Counted from the stretch's first letter, positions 1 to 6,828 are shown. The stretch is DNA of 7,224 bases from an uncultured Prevotella sp. (GCA_945614335.1 CALZAP010000064.1:1-7224); one strand, 5' to 3'. The notes: a model not told the origin generated them from the sequence alone. Translations and numbers: made by a program.

Positions 1-57
1 TTTCTCTCTCCTCACTCCTCTCTCCTCACTCCTCTTTAACCTCACTCCTCTCTCCTC
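1..57. repeat. CT-rich imperfect tandem repeat
   Basis: The 14-mer CTCACTCCTCTCTC occurs at 11-24 and again at 41-54, and a diverged copy starts at 25 (CTCACTCCTCTTTAAC, 16 bases). Positions 1-10 look like a partial further copy. The plus strand here is almost entirely pyrimidine, broken by the single A in each unit and the AA at 38-39. No gene is visible. Such low-complexity spacers can vary in copy number. The repeat is directly seen; no function is claimed. Confidence 0.8.
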
Positions 58-138
58 TATAAAATTATTAACCACAGAGATAAAGAGTGTGAGATTTTAA
101 AAAATAAATTTTAAAGAGAAAAAAATATAAGTAAAAAA
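58..138 (+). other. A/T-rich leader upstream of the first gene
   Basis: This stretch is A-rich just before the start codon at 139, as is common for Bacteroidota genes that do not rely on a Shine-Dalgarno site. It contains a direct repeat ATTTTAAA at 94-101 and 108-115. I see no TAnnTTTG promoter box, so the promoter of the downstream gene run either lies left of the window or is of another class. No RNA gene or hairpin terminator was recognised. Confidence 0.4.
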
Positions 139-1137
139 ATGGAAAGACAATATCAAATACAATATCCATCGGTGATGGAAAACAAAAAGCTGATGTATGT
201 ACATGGATTTGCATCGTCAGCACAGTCGGGAACAGTGTCGGTACTGAGACAACTGCTGCCAAACACTGAAGTGGTGGCATACGACATTCCACTCGACCCG
301 CAAGAGGCCATCGCATTCCTTAAAAGAAAATGCGAGGAAGACAAACCTGACCTCATCGTCGGTACATCGGCAGGCGGCATGATGACAGAACAACTCTACG
401 GCTTCGACCGCATCGTAATCAATCCGGCTTTCCAAATGGGCGACACCATGGGAAAACATGGAATGACAGGAAAGCAAACCTACCAGAACCCAAGGCAAGA
501 CGGAGTGCAGGAGTTTATTGTGACAAAGGCTCTCGTAAAACAGTTTGCTGAACTTACAGAACAGTGTTTCACACATGCCGACGACAAGGACGAACAACAG
601 AGAGTATGGGGACTCTTTGGCGACAAAGACCCATTGGTGAACACCTTCGACCTCTACCGCCAACACTATCCGCAAGCCATACACTTCCACGGCGAACACC
701 GGCTGAGCGACAAAATAGCCATACACTATCTCGTGCCCGTGATACGATGGATAGACGACAGGCAGGAAGGACGCGAGCGACCGGTGCTCTACATCACCAT
801 CGACGCCATGCGCGCCCCGCAAGGACAGGTGCGCCCAAGCATGCACAAATGCTTTGAAATGCTGCTCGAACACTACGACGTGTATTTCGTTTGCCCGGCC
901 CTCACCAACGAGAAACAAGACATGGCGGAAGACCACGACTGGATTGAGGAGGCCATCAGCGCACCGGCATACAACCGCGTGGTATACGCCAACAACACTG
1001 CCCTACTCTATGGCGACTATATGATCTCCACCCACGACAACGACAAGTTCATGGGCACAAACATCAGATTGGGTAGCGACGAGTTTAAGACCTGGGACGA
1101 AATCATCACTTATTTCGAGAGATTGGGAGGACAATGA
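139..1137 (+). CDS. YqiA/YcfP-type alpha/beta hydrolase fused to a degenerate 5'-nucleotidase-like HAD domain
   Basis: 332 residues, probably cytosolic, no signal peptide. The N-terminal half (about 15-205) resembles the YqiA/YcfP (UPF0227) esterase fold: the oxyanion-loop motif YVHGFASSAQSGT at 20-32, the nucleophile elbow GTSAGG with Ser77, an acidic motif GDKDPLV with Asp164 as likely acid, and GEHRLS with His187 as likely catalytic His. The esterase triad therefore looks intact; the substrate is unknown. The C-terminal part (about 214-332) matches the pattern of NT5C-type 5'(3')-deoxyribonucleotidases, ending in YGDYMIST and LGSDEFKTWDEIITYF. However, the catalytic HAD positions are replaced: the first Asp of DxD is Thr220, the motif II Thr is Cys252, the motif III Lys is Thr287, and the motif IV Asp pair is Ser297-Thr298. 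This half is probably a non-catalytic or binding domain. The start at 139 is the longest option; Met13 (ATG at 175) is an alternative just before the first beta strand. The stop overlaps the next gene by 4 bp. Confidence 0.82.
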   Translation: MERQYQIQYPSVMENKKLMYVHGFASSAQSGTVSVLRQLLPNTEVVAYDIPLDPQEAIAFLKRKCEEDKPDLIVGTSAGGMMTEQLYGFDRIVINPAFQMGDTMGKHGMTGKQTYQNPRQDGVQEFIVTKALVKQFAELTEQCFTHADDKDEQQRVWGLFGDKDPLVNTFDLYRQHYPQAIHFHGEHRLSDKIAIHYLVPVIRWIDDRQEGRERPVLYITIDAMRAPQGQVRPSMHKCFEMLLEHYDVYFVCPALTNEKQDMAEDHDWIEEAISAPAYNRVVYANNTALLYGDYMISTHDNDKFMGTNIRLGSDEFKTWDEIITYFERLGGQ

Positions 1138-1796
1138 GAAAATTCTTTTATATCATCATAGCCTCTGCCTGTCTCACTGCCTGCACGGCATGCGCAGACA
1201 AGGAAGGGGCAACGGACACGGAAAAGCCGGTGGAGAAGGTAGACACCACGGCAGTGCTCATAATGCAACTGCAACGGTGCTCGAAACTCTACACGGCGGA
1301 ATACGACATTCACAAAATAGTGACTCATTCTGACGAGAAACGACTCAAAGGCAAACTGCTAAACCATGAGTTTGACGTGAAGATGCCTCTCGGCGACAGA
1401 AAAATCGCCATTCCGATAATCGTGAAACTCAAGGCATATATCGACTTCGCCAACTTCAGCAAGGAGAACATTAGGCGCGAAGGCGACAAGATTGAAGTCA
1501 TCCTGCCTGACCCTCAGGTGGCGGTGACAAGCAGCAGCGTTGACCACGAGGAGATACGGGAGTATGTAGACATCACACGAAGCCGCTTCTCCGACGCCGA
1601 ACTGTCCAACTACGAGAGACAGGGGCGCGAGGCTGTGGTGAAAGCCATTCCCGCGACCGGCATCTTTTCCACTGCCCGCGACAATGCCGCCCAACTCATC
1701 ATTCCCATGATAGTGAAAATGGGATATGACGAGACCGACATCACCGTTACATTCAGAAAGGACTATCAATGGAAAGTCCTCAGCACCAAGGATTAA
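1134..1796 (+). CDS. DUF4230 family probable lipoprotein
   Basis: 220 residues, recognised as DUF4230, a family of unknown function common in Bacteroidota. Residues 1-17 form a signal sequence (MRKFFYIIIASACLTAC) with lipobox LTAC, making Cys17 the likely lipidated residue; Cys20 is a less likely alternative. Mature residues up to about 35 are a charged linker. The domain follows: YTAEYDIHKIVTH (53-65), a basic loop KRLKGKLL, an aliphatic strand IPIIVKLKAYIDF (93-105), GDKIEVILPDP (117-127), a helical stretch with ERQGREAVVKAI (161-172), and a C-terminal end MGYDETDITVTF (196-207). It starts inside the stop codon of the hydrolase gene (ATGA overlap), with a GGGAGG run three bases before the ATG, so translational coupling is likely. 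It is followed after 12 bp by a second DUF4230 gene. The role is unknown; location at a membrane facing the periplasm is inferred from the signal. Confidence 0.8.
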   Translation: MRKFFYIIIASACLTACTACADKEGATDTEKPVEKVDTTAVLIMQLQRCSKLYTAEYDIHKIVTHSDEKRLKGKLLNHEFDVKMPLGDRKIAIPIIVKLKAYIDFANFSKENIRREGDKIEVILPDPQVAVTSSSVDHEEIREYVDITRSRFSDAELSNYERQGREAVVKAIPATGIFSTARDNAAQLIIPMIVKMGYDETDITVTFRKDYQWKVLSTKD

Positions 1797-1808
1797 TATT
1801 CAACCATC

Positions 1809-2438
1809 ATGAACGTGAAGAAAACTATACTGGCCCTGCTCTCGCGGTTCAAGCTCCAAATCACGGTGGCTATTGTGGCCATTGTGGCTGTGGCGATGAT
1901 TCTCTCATGGCTCGGGAAAACCGTGGAGTCGGCTTCATTGGAAATAGTGTCTGACGACAAAATCGACATCACTCCACAACAGATAAAGTCTATCAAGGCC
2001 ATAGGACAATGGGAGTTTCTCGCCATCAACCACGAGGTGATGATCGACAGCGTGAGACGAGGGATATTCTACGACGACCAACTCGTGCGCATCTATTACG
2101 GCACACTACGGTTAGGTATTGACATGCACCGCGTAAAACCGGATTGGATAGTGGCGAAGGGCGACACCATTGCCGTAACGCTGCCGCCTGTAGGACTGCT
2201 CGACGAAGACTTCATCGACGAGACACGCACCAAGTCGTTCTACGAAAGGGGCAAGTGGACTCCTGAAGCCCGGAAAGCCATGCGCGCCAAGGCTTACCGA
2301 AAGATGAAGGCTGACTGTCTGACAAAGAAGAATATTGAAATAGCACAGAACAACGCAGACCTTCAGATGAGAAACATCATGAAGTCAATGGGATTCAACA
2401 ATGTCACGATACGGTTTGACGACAACAAACACAAATAA
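1809..2438 (+). CDS. DUF4230 family protein with N-terminal membrane anchor
   Basis: 209 residues. A basic N-terminus is followed by one hydrophobic helix at about 17-36 (QITVAIVAIVAVAMILSWLG), likely an uncleaved anchor with the rest outside the cytoplasm. The body shares the DUF4230 plan of the preceding protein: GQWEFLAINHEVMID (67-81), IYYGTLRLGIDM (95-106), GDTIAVTLPPVGLLDEDFID (119-138), a charged helical region (150-195) and the ending MGFNNVTIRF (194-203), parallel to MGYDETDITVTF in its neighbour. The two are therefore probably diverged tandem paralogues with different membrane attachment. The gene starts 12 bp after the first copy and ends 10 bp before the alanine symporter gene, so it sits within an operon. 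The function is unknown; a paired envelope role is inference. Confidence 0.8.
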   Translation: MNVKKTILALLSRFKLQITVAIVAIVAVAMILSWLGKTVESASLEIVSDDKIDITPQQIKSIKAIGQWEFLAINHEVMIDSVRRGIFYDDQLVRIYYGTLRLGIDMHRVKPDWIVAKGDTIAVTLPPVGLLDEDFIDETRTKSFYERGKWTPEARKAMRAKAYRKMKADCLTKKNIEIAQNNADLQMRNIMKSMGFNNVTIRFDDNKHK

Positions 2439-2448
2439 ATAAAAAAAA

Positions 2449-3825
2449 ATGGAACAACTAAACAGTTTATTCTCAGACATCAGCTCCTTTCTCTGGGGCT
2501 GGCCAATGATGATCCTGCTTCTTGGCACTCATCTCTTCCTCACCGTCAGGCTGAAGTTTCCGCAACGGAAGATTTTCACTGCCATAAAGCTGTCGGTCAC
2601 ACGCGACCCGGGTGCCACTGGCGACGTGTCGCAGTTCGGTTCCCTGGCCACCGCCCTCGCTGCCACCATAGGCACAGGAAACATCATCGGCGTGGCCACG
2701 GCAGTGTCGCTCGGCGGACCCGGTGCAGTGCTGTGGTGCTGGCTTACAGGAGTGTTCGGCATAGCGACAAAATATTCCGAAGGGCTTCTCGCCATCAAAT
2801 ACCGCGTGAAGACCGACGACGGACGCATGCTCGGCGGACCTATGTACGCCCTTGAGCGCGGATTGGGCTGGAAATGGCTCGCCATACTCTTTGCCGCCTT
2901 CACAGCCCTCGCCTCCTTCGGCATCGGCAGCACGGTGCAGGCAAACGCCATGTCGGTCATGACCTTCGAGTCTTACGGCGTGCCGCAATGGCTCACGGGC
3001 CTTGTGGTCTGCGGCCTGCTTGCCGCCGTGGTGTTCGGCGGAGTGAAAAGCATTGCACGCGTATGCGGGTTCCTCGTGCCGTTCATGGCTCTTTTCTATG
3101 TCATCGGATGCGTCGTGATACTCGTCATCAACGCCTCCTTCCTCCTCCCCGCCCTTAAGCTCATCGTCCTCTCTGCGTTCTCGCCAGAGGCAGCCGGAGG
3201 CGGTTTCGTGGGGTCAGGAGTGATGCTCGCTGCACGCTATGGCATCGCCCGCGGACTGTTTTCCAACGAGTCTGGACTCGGCTCGGCTCCCATCGTGGCG
3301 GCAGCGGCACAGACCCGCAATCCTGTGCGACAGGCCTTGGTGTCGTCTTCCGGCACGTTCTGGGACACTGTTGTCATCTGTGCCATGACCGGACTCGTCA
3401 TCGTGTCGAGCATACTCGCCTACCCCGACATCGACTACACCCACGGAGCCACTCTCACCAAGATGGCATTCTCGAAAATACCATATATAGGCACTCCGAT
3501 GCTTGCCTTCGGCGTTGTCACTTTCGCCTTCAGCACTGCCATCGGATGGTGTTACTACGGCGAGAAGGCAGTGGAATATCTTTCAGGAAAGAATATGATG
3601 CTCACCTATCGCATTGTATATATCCTCTCGGTATTCCTCGGCAGCATCGTCAACCTCACCCTCGTGTGGAACATTGCCGACTGCATGAACGCCCTCATGG
3701 CCATCCCCAACCTCCTCTCACTGCTCTTCCTCAGCGGAGTGATAGTCAGCGAAACGAAAAAATATCTTTGGGGAGGAAAAATTGACGAATACAGCGAAGA
3801 ACAGGCACCAATACAGAATACATGA
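2449..3825 (+). CDS. Sodium:alanine (amino acid) symporter, AGCS family
   Basis: 458 residues, a polytopic inner-membrane carrier of the alanine or glycine:cation symporter family (TC 2.A.25), which takes up small amino acids with Na+ or H+. Family signatures are clear: FGSLATALAATIGTGNIIGV (63-82), the substrate and ion-binding segment; GGPGAVLWCWLTGVFG (89-104); KYSEGLLAIKYR (108-119); GGPMYALERGLG (129-140); and RGLFSNESGLGSAPI (268-282). Hydrophobic segments fill the chain to about residue 435, consistent with roughly 10-11 membrane helices, followed by a short charged cytosolic tail. The length is normal for the family. The start follows a run of eight A's and no Shine-Dalgarno site is seen. 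The last four bases overlap trmO (ATGA). Family assignment is secure; alanine rather than glycine or another small amino acid is the usual default and is not proven. Confidence 0.93.
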   Translation: MEQLNSLFSDISSFLWGWPMMILLLGTHLFLTVRLKFPQRKIFTAIKLSVTRDPGATGDVSQFGSLATALAATIGTGNIIGVATAVSLGGPGAVLWCWLTGVFGIATKYSEGLLAIKYRVKTDDGRMLGGPMYALERGLGWKWLAILFAAFTALASFGIGSTVQANAMSVMTFESYGVPQWLTGLVVCGLLAAVVFGGVKSIARVCGFLVPFMALFYVIGCVVILVINASFLLPALKLIVLSAFSPEAAGGGFVGSGVMLAARYGIARGLFSNESGLGSAPIVAAAAQTRNPVRQALVSSSGTFWDTVVICAMTGLVIVSSILAYPDIDYTHGATLTKMAFSKIPYIGTPMLAFGVVTFAFSTAIGWCYYGEKAVEYLSGKNMMLTYRIVYILSVFLGSIVNLTLVWNIADCMNALMAIPNLLSLLFLSGVIVSETKKYLWGGKIDEYSEEQAPIQNT

Positions 3826-4520
3826 TGAATATCCAACCCATAGCACACTTCCGCTCGCCGCTCACCACAAAGTTCGGCATACCCCGCCAGAGCGGCATCA
3901 TAAGCAGCCTGCGCGGAACGATAGTGTTCGAAAAACAATATCAGGACCCCGAGGCTCTTCGGGGTCTTGACGGTTTCGACTATATTTGGATAATCTGGGG
4001 ATTCTCTGAAAATGTTGACGCAAGGAAACACTCCACAGTGCGGCCTCCACGTCTTGGCGGAAACGTCAGGCAGGGAGTGTTCGCCACGCGCTCCCCGTTC
4101 CGTCCAAACAATCTCGGCCTGTCGTCGGTACGCCTTCTGAAAATCAACGCCGACAGCCAAGCCGGACTAAGCATCGAGGTTGAAGGGGCTGACCTTATGG
4201 ACGGGACACCGGTGTACGACATAAAGCCCTATCTGCCTGAATTCGACAGCCATCCTTATGCCATGGCCGGCTTTGTGACCACCAACGAGTGGACACCTCT
4301 CGAAGTGACCTTTTCCACCTCTGCCGACACAAGCCTGTTGTCGGAAGCCGACTTGTCTGTTGTCAGCCAGCTGCTGTCACAAGACCCTCGCCCTCATTAC
4401 CACACCTCGCCCGACCGCGTCTACGGCATGCCATACAACAGTTTCGACATAAGATTCCGTGTGGTGGAATCAAGGGTTGAGGTGGTGGAGATTACAGAAA
4501 GTCGCCCCATCTGTCCCTGA
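3822..4520 (+). CDS. trmO: tRNA (N6-threonylcarbamoyladenosine(37)-N6)-methyltransferase TrmO
   Basis: 232 residues, close to the length of E. coli TrmO (TsaA/YaeB). TrmO uses S-adenosylmethionine to methylate t6A37 to m6t6A in certain threonine tRNAs. Family blocks in order: the N-terminal IQPIAHFRSPLTTKFGIPRQ (4-23), LDGFDYIWIIWGF (49-61), RPPRLGGNVRQGVFATRSPF (74-93) continuing into RPNNLGLSSVRL, the DLMDGTPVYDIKPYLP segment (124-139), and the C-terminal domain motif DPRPHYHTSPDRVYGMPY (188-205) with FDIRFRV. All core blocks are intact. The start ATG overlaps the symporter stop; a second ATG directly follows at 3825, and both give nearly the same protein. The last 29 bp overlap the convergent HAD gene. 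It is an RNA-modification gene and functionally unrelated to its operon neighbours. Confidence 0.93.
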   Translation: MMNIQPIAHFRSPLTTKFGIPRQSGIISSLRGTIVFEKQYQDPEALRGLDGFDYIWIIWGFSENVDARKHSTVRPPRLGGNVRQGVFATRSPFRPNNLGLSSVRLLKINADSQAGLSIEVEGADLMDGTPVYDIKPYLPEFDSHPYAMAGFVTTNEWTPLEVTFSTSADTSLLSEADLSVVSQLLSQDPRPHYHTSPDRVYGMPYNSFDIRFRVVESRVEVVEITESRPICP

Positions 4521-5208
4521 AGTCGGTCATTCGATTGAAAATCAAGTCGGCACCCTCGTCGGCAAGCATCTTGTTTGGCAGAGGACCTGTATTCACCGCC
4601 ACGGTAAAGATACGGGCTGCCTGTGCCGCACGCACTCCAAGCGGCGCATTCTCAACGACTATTGCCTCCCAAGGTTCCACTCCCGCCTTTGCCAAGCCTT
4701 TCAGATAAGGCTCGGGATTCGGTTTCCCGCGCTTCACGTCGAAACTCGACACAATCATTCCTGGCTCAATGAGTCCCTTGAAGTCATGCTCCAACTTTTC
4801 CAGCAGCGACCTCTGTCCGCTACCAGTCACCACCACAATCTTCATTCCACAGGCCTTCATTTTTTCCTGTAGTTCCTTCACACCTTCCATCATCAGAGCC
4901 TTAGGTCTTGTGGAGAACACACGCGACTTCTCGTCATACATTCTCTGCGACTCCTCGTCGGAAATCTCCACCCCGCGCTGTTCTTTCACCATCTTCTTTA
5001 TTGTCTCCACTCCGCGCATCCCTTCGTAAGCGTAAGCGTCAGCCTCGCTCATCTCTATGCCAAACGAAGCCATCGACTTATGCCAGCTGTAGGCATGGTT
5101 GGGCATGGAGTCATACAGCACGCCGTCCATGTCAAAAAGAGCAGCTTTCGGAGTGAAAGATGTGAAACCTGTTTTCCTGAGATAATTGTTTATTTCTGTC
5201 GTATACAT
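4492..5208 (-). CDS. HAD-superfamily hydrolase, beta-phosphoglucomutase/phosphatase-like
   Basis: 238 residues, cytosolic. All four HAD motifs are present: motif I FDMDGVLYDS with nucleophile Asp26 and acid/base Asp28, motif II VVVTGS with Thr128, motif III GKPNPEPYLKGL with Lys162, and motif IV VVENAPLGVRAA with Glu186. A helical cap lies between motifs I and II (about residues 35-105), as in subfamily I phosphatases and beta-phosphoglucomutases. Motif IV reads VENAPLG instead of the more common EDSxxG. The likely reaction is hydrolysis or mutase chemistry on a small sugar phosphate or similar; the exact substrate cannot be read from sequence. The start at 5208 fits a TAATTTTG promoter box about 22 bp upstream. 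The stop lies inside the 3' end of trmO (29-bp tail-to-tail overlap). Confidence 0.88.
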   Translation of the reverse strand: MYTTEINNYLRKTGFTSFTPKAALFDMDGVLYDSMPNHAYSWHKSMASFGIEMSEADAYAYEGMRGVETIKKMVKEQRGVEISDEESQRMYDEKSRVFSTRPKALMMEGVKELQEKMKACGMKIVVVTGSGQRSLLEKLEHDFKGLIEPGMIVSSFDVKRGKPNPEPYLKGLAKAGVEPWEAIVVENAPLGVRAAQAARIFTVAVNTGPLPNKMLADEGADLIFNRMTDFRDRWGDFL

Positions 5209-5230
5209 TATTAATAGAATTTTCGAAGTG

Positions 5231-5238
5231 CAAAATTA
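5231..5238 (-). promoter_or_regulatory. Probable -7 promoter box of the HAD gene
   Basis: Read on the minus strand this is TAATTTTG, a perfect match to the Bacteroidota TAnnTTTG box, placed so that transcription would start near 5225 and give a leader of about 17 nt. A good upstream TTTG is not seen at the expected 19-21 bp spacing, so the call rests on the -7 box and its position. Confidence 0.5.
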
Positions 5239-5321
5239 AGCATTTTTTATCTTTTAGAGCACTGTTTGCAGAAGAAAAGCGCAAAACAAAGTATTCTTTA
5301 ACATTTTCCCACCCTCATTCG

Positions 5322-5353
5322 TTTGCATATATGGGATAATAATGCTACTTTTG
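5322..5353 (+). promoter_or_regulatory. Promoter of fetAB (Bacteroidota type)
   Basis: TTTG at 5322-5325 is separated by 20 bp from TACTTTTG at 5346-5353, a full match to the Bacteroidota consensus TTTG-N19-21-TAnnTTTG. Transcription should begin near 5358-5360, about 20 nt before the ATG at 5380. This decides the fetA start, because the upstream in-frame ATG at 5323 lies within the promoter itself. Confidence 0.78.
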
Positions 5354-5379
5354 CGCCTAAAAAAAAGAATTACGTCATT

Positions 5380-6003
5380 ATGCTCGAATTGAAAAACGTA
5401 ACTATCAGCCAGGGCGGAACGACACTCGTCGACCAGCTTTCGTTCTGCGCGGAAAAAGGAGAGATAACCACCATCTGCGGACCCTCAGGATGCGGAAAAA
5501 CCACTCTCATAAGGGCCATGATGGGCTTTCATCCTGTCGACAAAGGTTTTATTTCCATCAACGGCGAACTGCTCACCCCTCTCTCGGCTCCCACATTCAG
5601 AAAATCCATGGCATACGTGCCACAAGACCTTTCGTTTCCTGTAGACACCGTGGCCGAACTGGCCCACTTGCCATTCACACTACAAGCCAACGGCTCCATT
5701 GCCGCCACACGTGAGAGCATCACCGAACCGTGGAAGGAACTCGCCCTCGACAGCTCTCTGTACGACAAGGCCGTCAACGAGATAAGCGGCGGAGAGCGAC
5801 AGCGCGTGATGCTGGCAAGCCTCGCGCTGCTCAACAAGCCCATAGTCATTGTCGACGAACCCACGTCGGCCCTCGACACGGCGTCAACACGCCTCGTGTC
5901 TGACTTCCTCCACAGGCTCGCCCTGAAAGGCTCTGCCGTAATCGTCATTACACACAACCCCGATTTCCATAGCGACAAAACAATAACATGGACATTACAA
6001 TAA
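5380..6003 (+). CDS. fetA: FetA-like ABC transporter ATP-binding protein
   Basis: 207 residues from the chosen start. It is the ATPase partner of the UPF0014 permease encoded next. E. coli FetAB is reported to export iron and protect against oxidative stress. Visible motifs are Walker A GPSGCGKTT (34-42), Q-loop Gln82 in YVPQDL, signature ISGGERQR (135-142; Ile instead of the usual Leu), Walker B PIVIVDEP with Asp159 and Glu160, D-loop SALD (163-166), and H-loop His192 in VITHNPD. All are intact, so it should hydrolyse ATP. An in-frame ATG at 5323 would add 19 residues but lies within the promoter, and the extra residues are not ABC-like, so the ATG at 5380 is preferred. It overlaps fetB by 16 bp, indicating coupled translation. 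Assignment as FetA rests mainly on the neighbouring permease. Confidence 0.88.
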   Translation: MLELKNVTISQGGTTLVDQLSFCAEKGEITTICGPSGCGKTTLIRAMMGFHPVDKGFISINGELLTPLSAPTFRKSMAYVPQDLSFPVDTVAELAHLPFTLQANGSIAATRESITEPWKELALDSSLYDKAVNEISGGERQRVMLASLALLNKPIVIVDEPTSALDTASTRLVSDFLHRLALKGSAVIVITHNPDFHSDKTITWTLQ

Positions 6004-6767
6004 TTAATATGGTGGTAGGACTGCTACTCGTGGCGGCACCACTCTACGCATTCTACAGGTTTAAGACCAACCTCATCCGCAGCTCACTCGTCTCCTTGGC
6101 GAGGATGACAGTGCAGATGTCGCTCATCGGCATCTACCTCCAGTATCTCTTCACATGGAACAATGCCTGGATCAACATTGCATGGGTGGCAGTGATGGTA
6201 ATGGTGGCGGCGTCCACAGCCATACGCCGCACACATCTGAGATGGCAGACAGCCCTCCTTCCCGTGGCAGGCGGCTTCTTCACTGCCTCGATGCTCGTGG
6301 GACTGTTTTTCCTCCTCGTCGTTCTCCGCCTTCCCAATCCCTTCGACTCCCGCTATTTCATCCCCGTCATGGGCATACTCATGGGCAACATGCTCAGCGT
6401 GGCGGTAATAGCCCTGTCCACCTATTTCGACTCCCTGCGCCGCGAGACCACGCTCTACTATTATCTCCTTGGCAACGGAGCCACCCATCTGGAAGCCATA
6501 ACCCCGTTCATACGCAAGGCTCTCGAAAAGTCGTTCACTCCTTGCATAGCCAATATGGCGGTAATGGGACTCGTATCGCTCCCCGGCACCGTTACAGGAC
6601 AGATTCTCGGCGGTTCTGCCCCTGGAATAGCAGTGAAATACCAAATCATGATTATCATCATAACCTTCTCTGCCTCAATGGTTTCACTTGCAGTAACGCT
6701 ATATCTCACCGACCGCAACTCGTTTGACGACTATGGCCGCCAGACGCTCACCCACACCAACGATTGA
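5988..6767 (+). CDS. fetB: FetB-like ABC transporter permease (UPF0014)
   Basis: 259 residues, an inner-membrane permease of the UPF0014 (YbbM/FetB) family with about seven hydrophobic segments (near 5-22, 40-56, 62-79, 88-114, 124-145, 186-208, 217-240). Family blocks are clear: SLARMTVQMSLIGIYLQYLF (36-55), PVMGILMGNMLS (126-137), LGNGATHLEAITPFIRKALE (161-180), and MGLVSLPGTVTGQILGGSAP (193-212) followed by AVKYQI. These match the core of FetB, which with FetA is reported to export iron; a related metal substrate remains possible. Length is normal for the family. The ATG lies in the last codons of fetA. The TGA stop is overlapped by a palindromic operator-like site at 6764-6777. No terminator follows, so some transcripts may run on into the small gene downstream. 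Confidence 0.92.
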   Translation: MDITIINMVVGLLLVAAPLYAFYRFKTNLIRSSLVSLARMTVQMSLIGIYLQYLFTWNNAWINIAWVAVMVMVAASTAIRRTHLRWQTALLPVAGGFFTASMLVGLFFLLVVLRLPNPFDSRYFIPVMGILMGNMLSVAVIALSTYFDSLRRETTLYYYLLGNGATHLEAITPFIRKALEKSFTPCIANMAVMGLVSLPGTVTGQILGGSAPGIAVKYQIMIIIITFSASMVSLAVTLYLTDRNSFDDYGRQTLTHTND

Positions 6768-6777
6768 CCTACGTCAA
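6764..6777. promoter_or_regulatory. Operator-like palindrome 1 (TTGAC-4-GTCAA)
   Basis: TTGACCTACGTCAA has perfect 5-bp arms around a 4-bp centre and overlaps the fetB stop codon. The geometry matches CRP/FNR-family sites (the FNR box is TTGAT-4-ATCAA). A nearly identical copy lies 19 bp downstream. The palindrome is seen; the regulator family is inferred. Confidence 0.6.
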
Positions 6778-6782
6778 ACACG

Positions 6783-6796
6783 TTGACCTAAGTCAA
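6783..6796. promoter_or_regulatory. Operator-like palindrome 2 (TTGAC-4-GTCAA)
   Basis: TTGACCTAAGTCAA differs from palindrome 1 by one central base, so two 14-bp near-identical sites occur with 19-bp centre spacing. Its centre lies about 80 bp upstream of the predicted start of the small-gene transcript, a distance typical of CRP/FNR-type activation from upstream. The two sites lie outside the coding region apart from the overlap with the fetB stop codon. Confidence 0.62.
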
Positions 6797-6828
6797 AATA
6801 AGGGCAAAAAGCAAGAAATAAAGGCAAA

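Noticed and set aside
217..936. Long open frame on the minus strand (239 codons) inside the hydrolase gene
   Set aside because: It is fully antisense to a gene with clear conserved motifs, and its translation has no recognisable domain.
3606..4160. Minus-strand open frame of 184 codons across the symporter/trmO junction
   Set aside because: It lies opposite two confidently identified genes and has no recognisable motif or promoter box.
5333..5346. GGATAATAATGC as a possible Fur box in the fetAB promoter
   Set aside because: It matches only part of the Fur consensus and shows no clear inverted symmetry, so iron control cannot be supported.
6155..6727. Plus-strand 190-codon frame inside fetB
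   Set aside because: Its His/Pro/Arg/Ser-rich composition is typical of an out-of-frame reading of a membrane protein gene; fetB itself matches its family throughout.
6764..6777. The palindrome after fetB as a terminator
   Set aside because: The stem is only 5 bp and no T-run follows; a near copy occurs 19 bp away, which fits an operator better.
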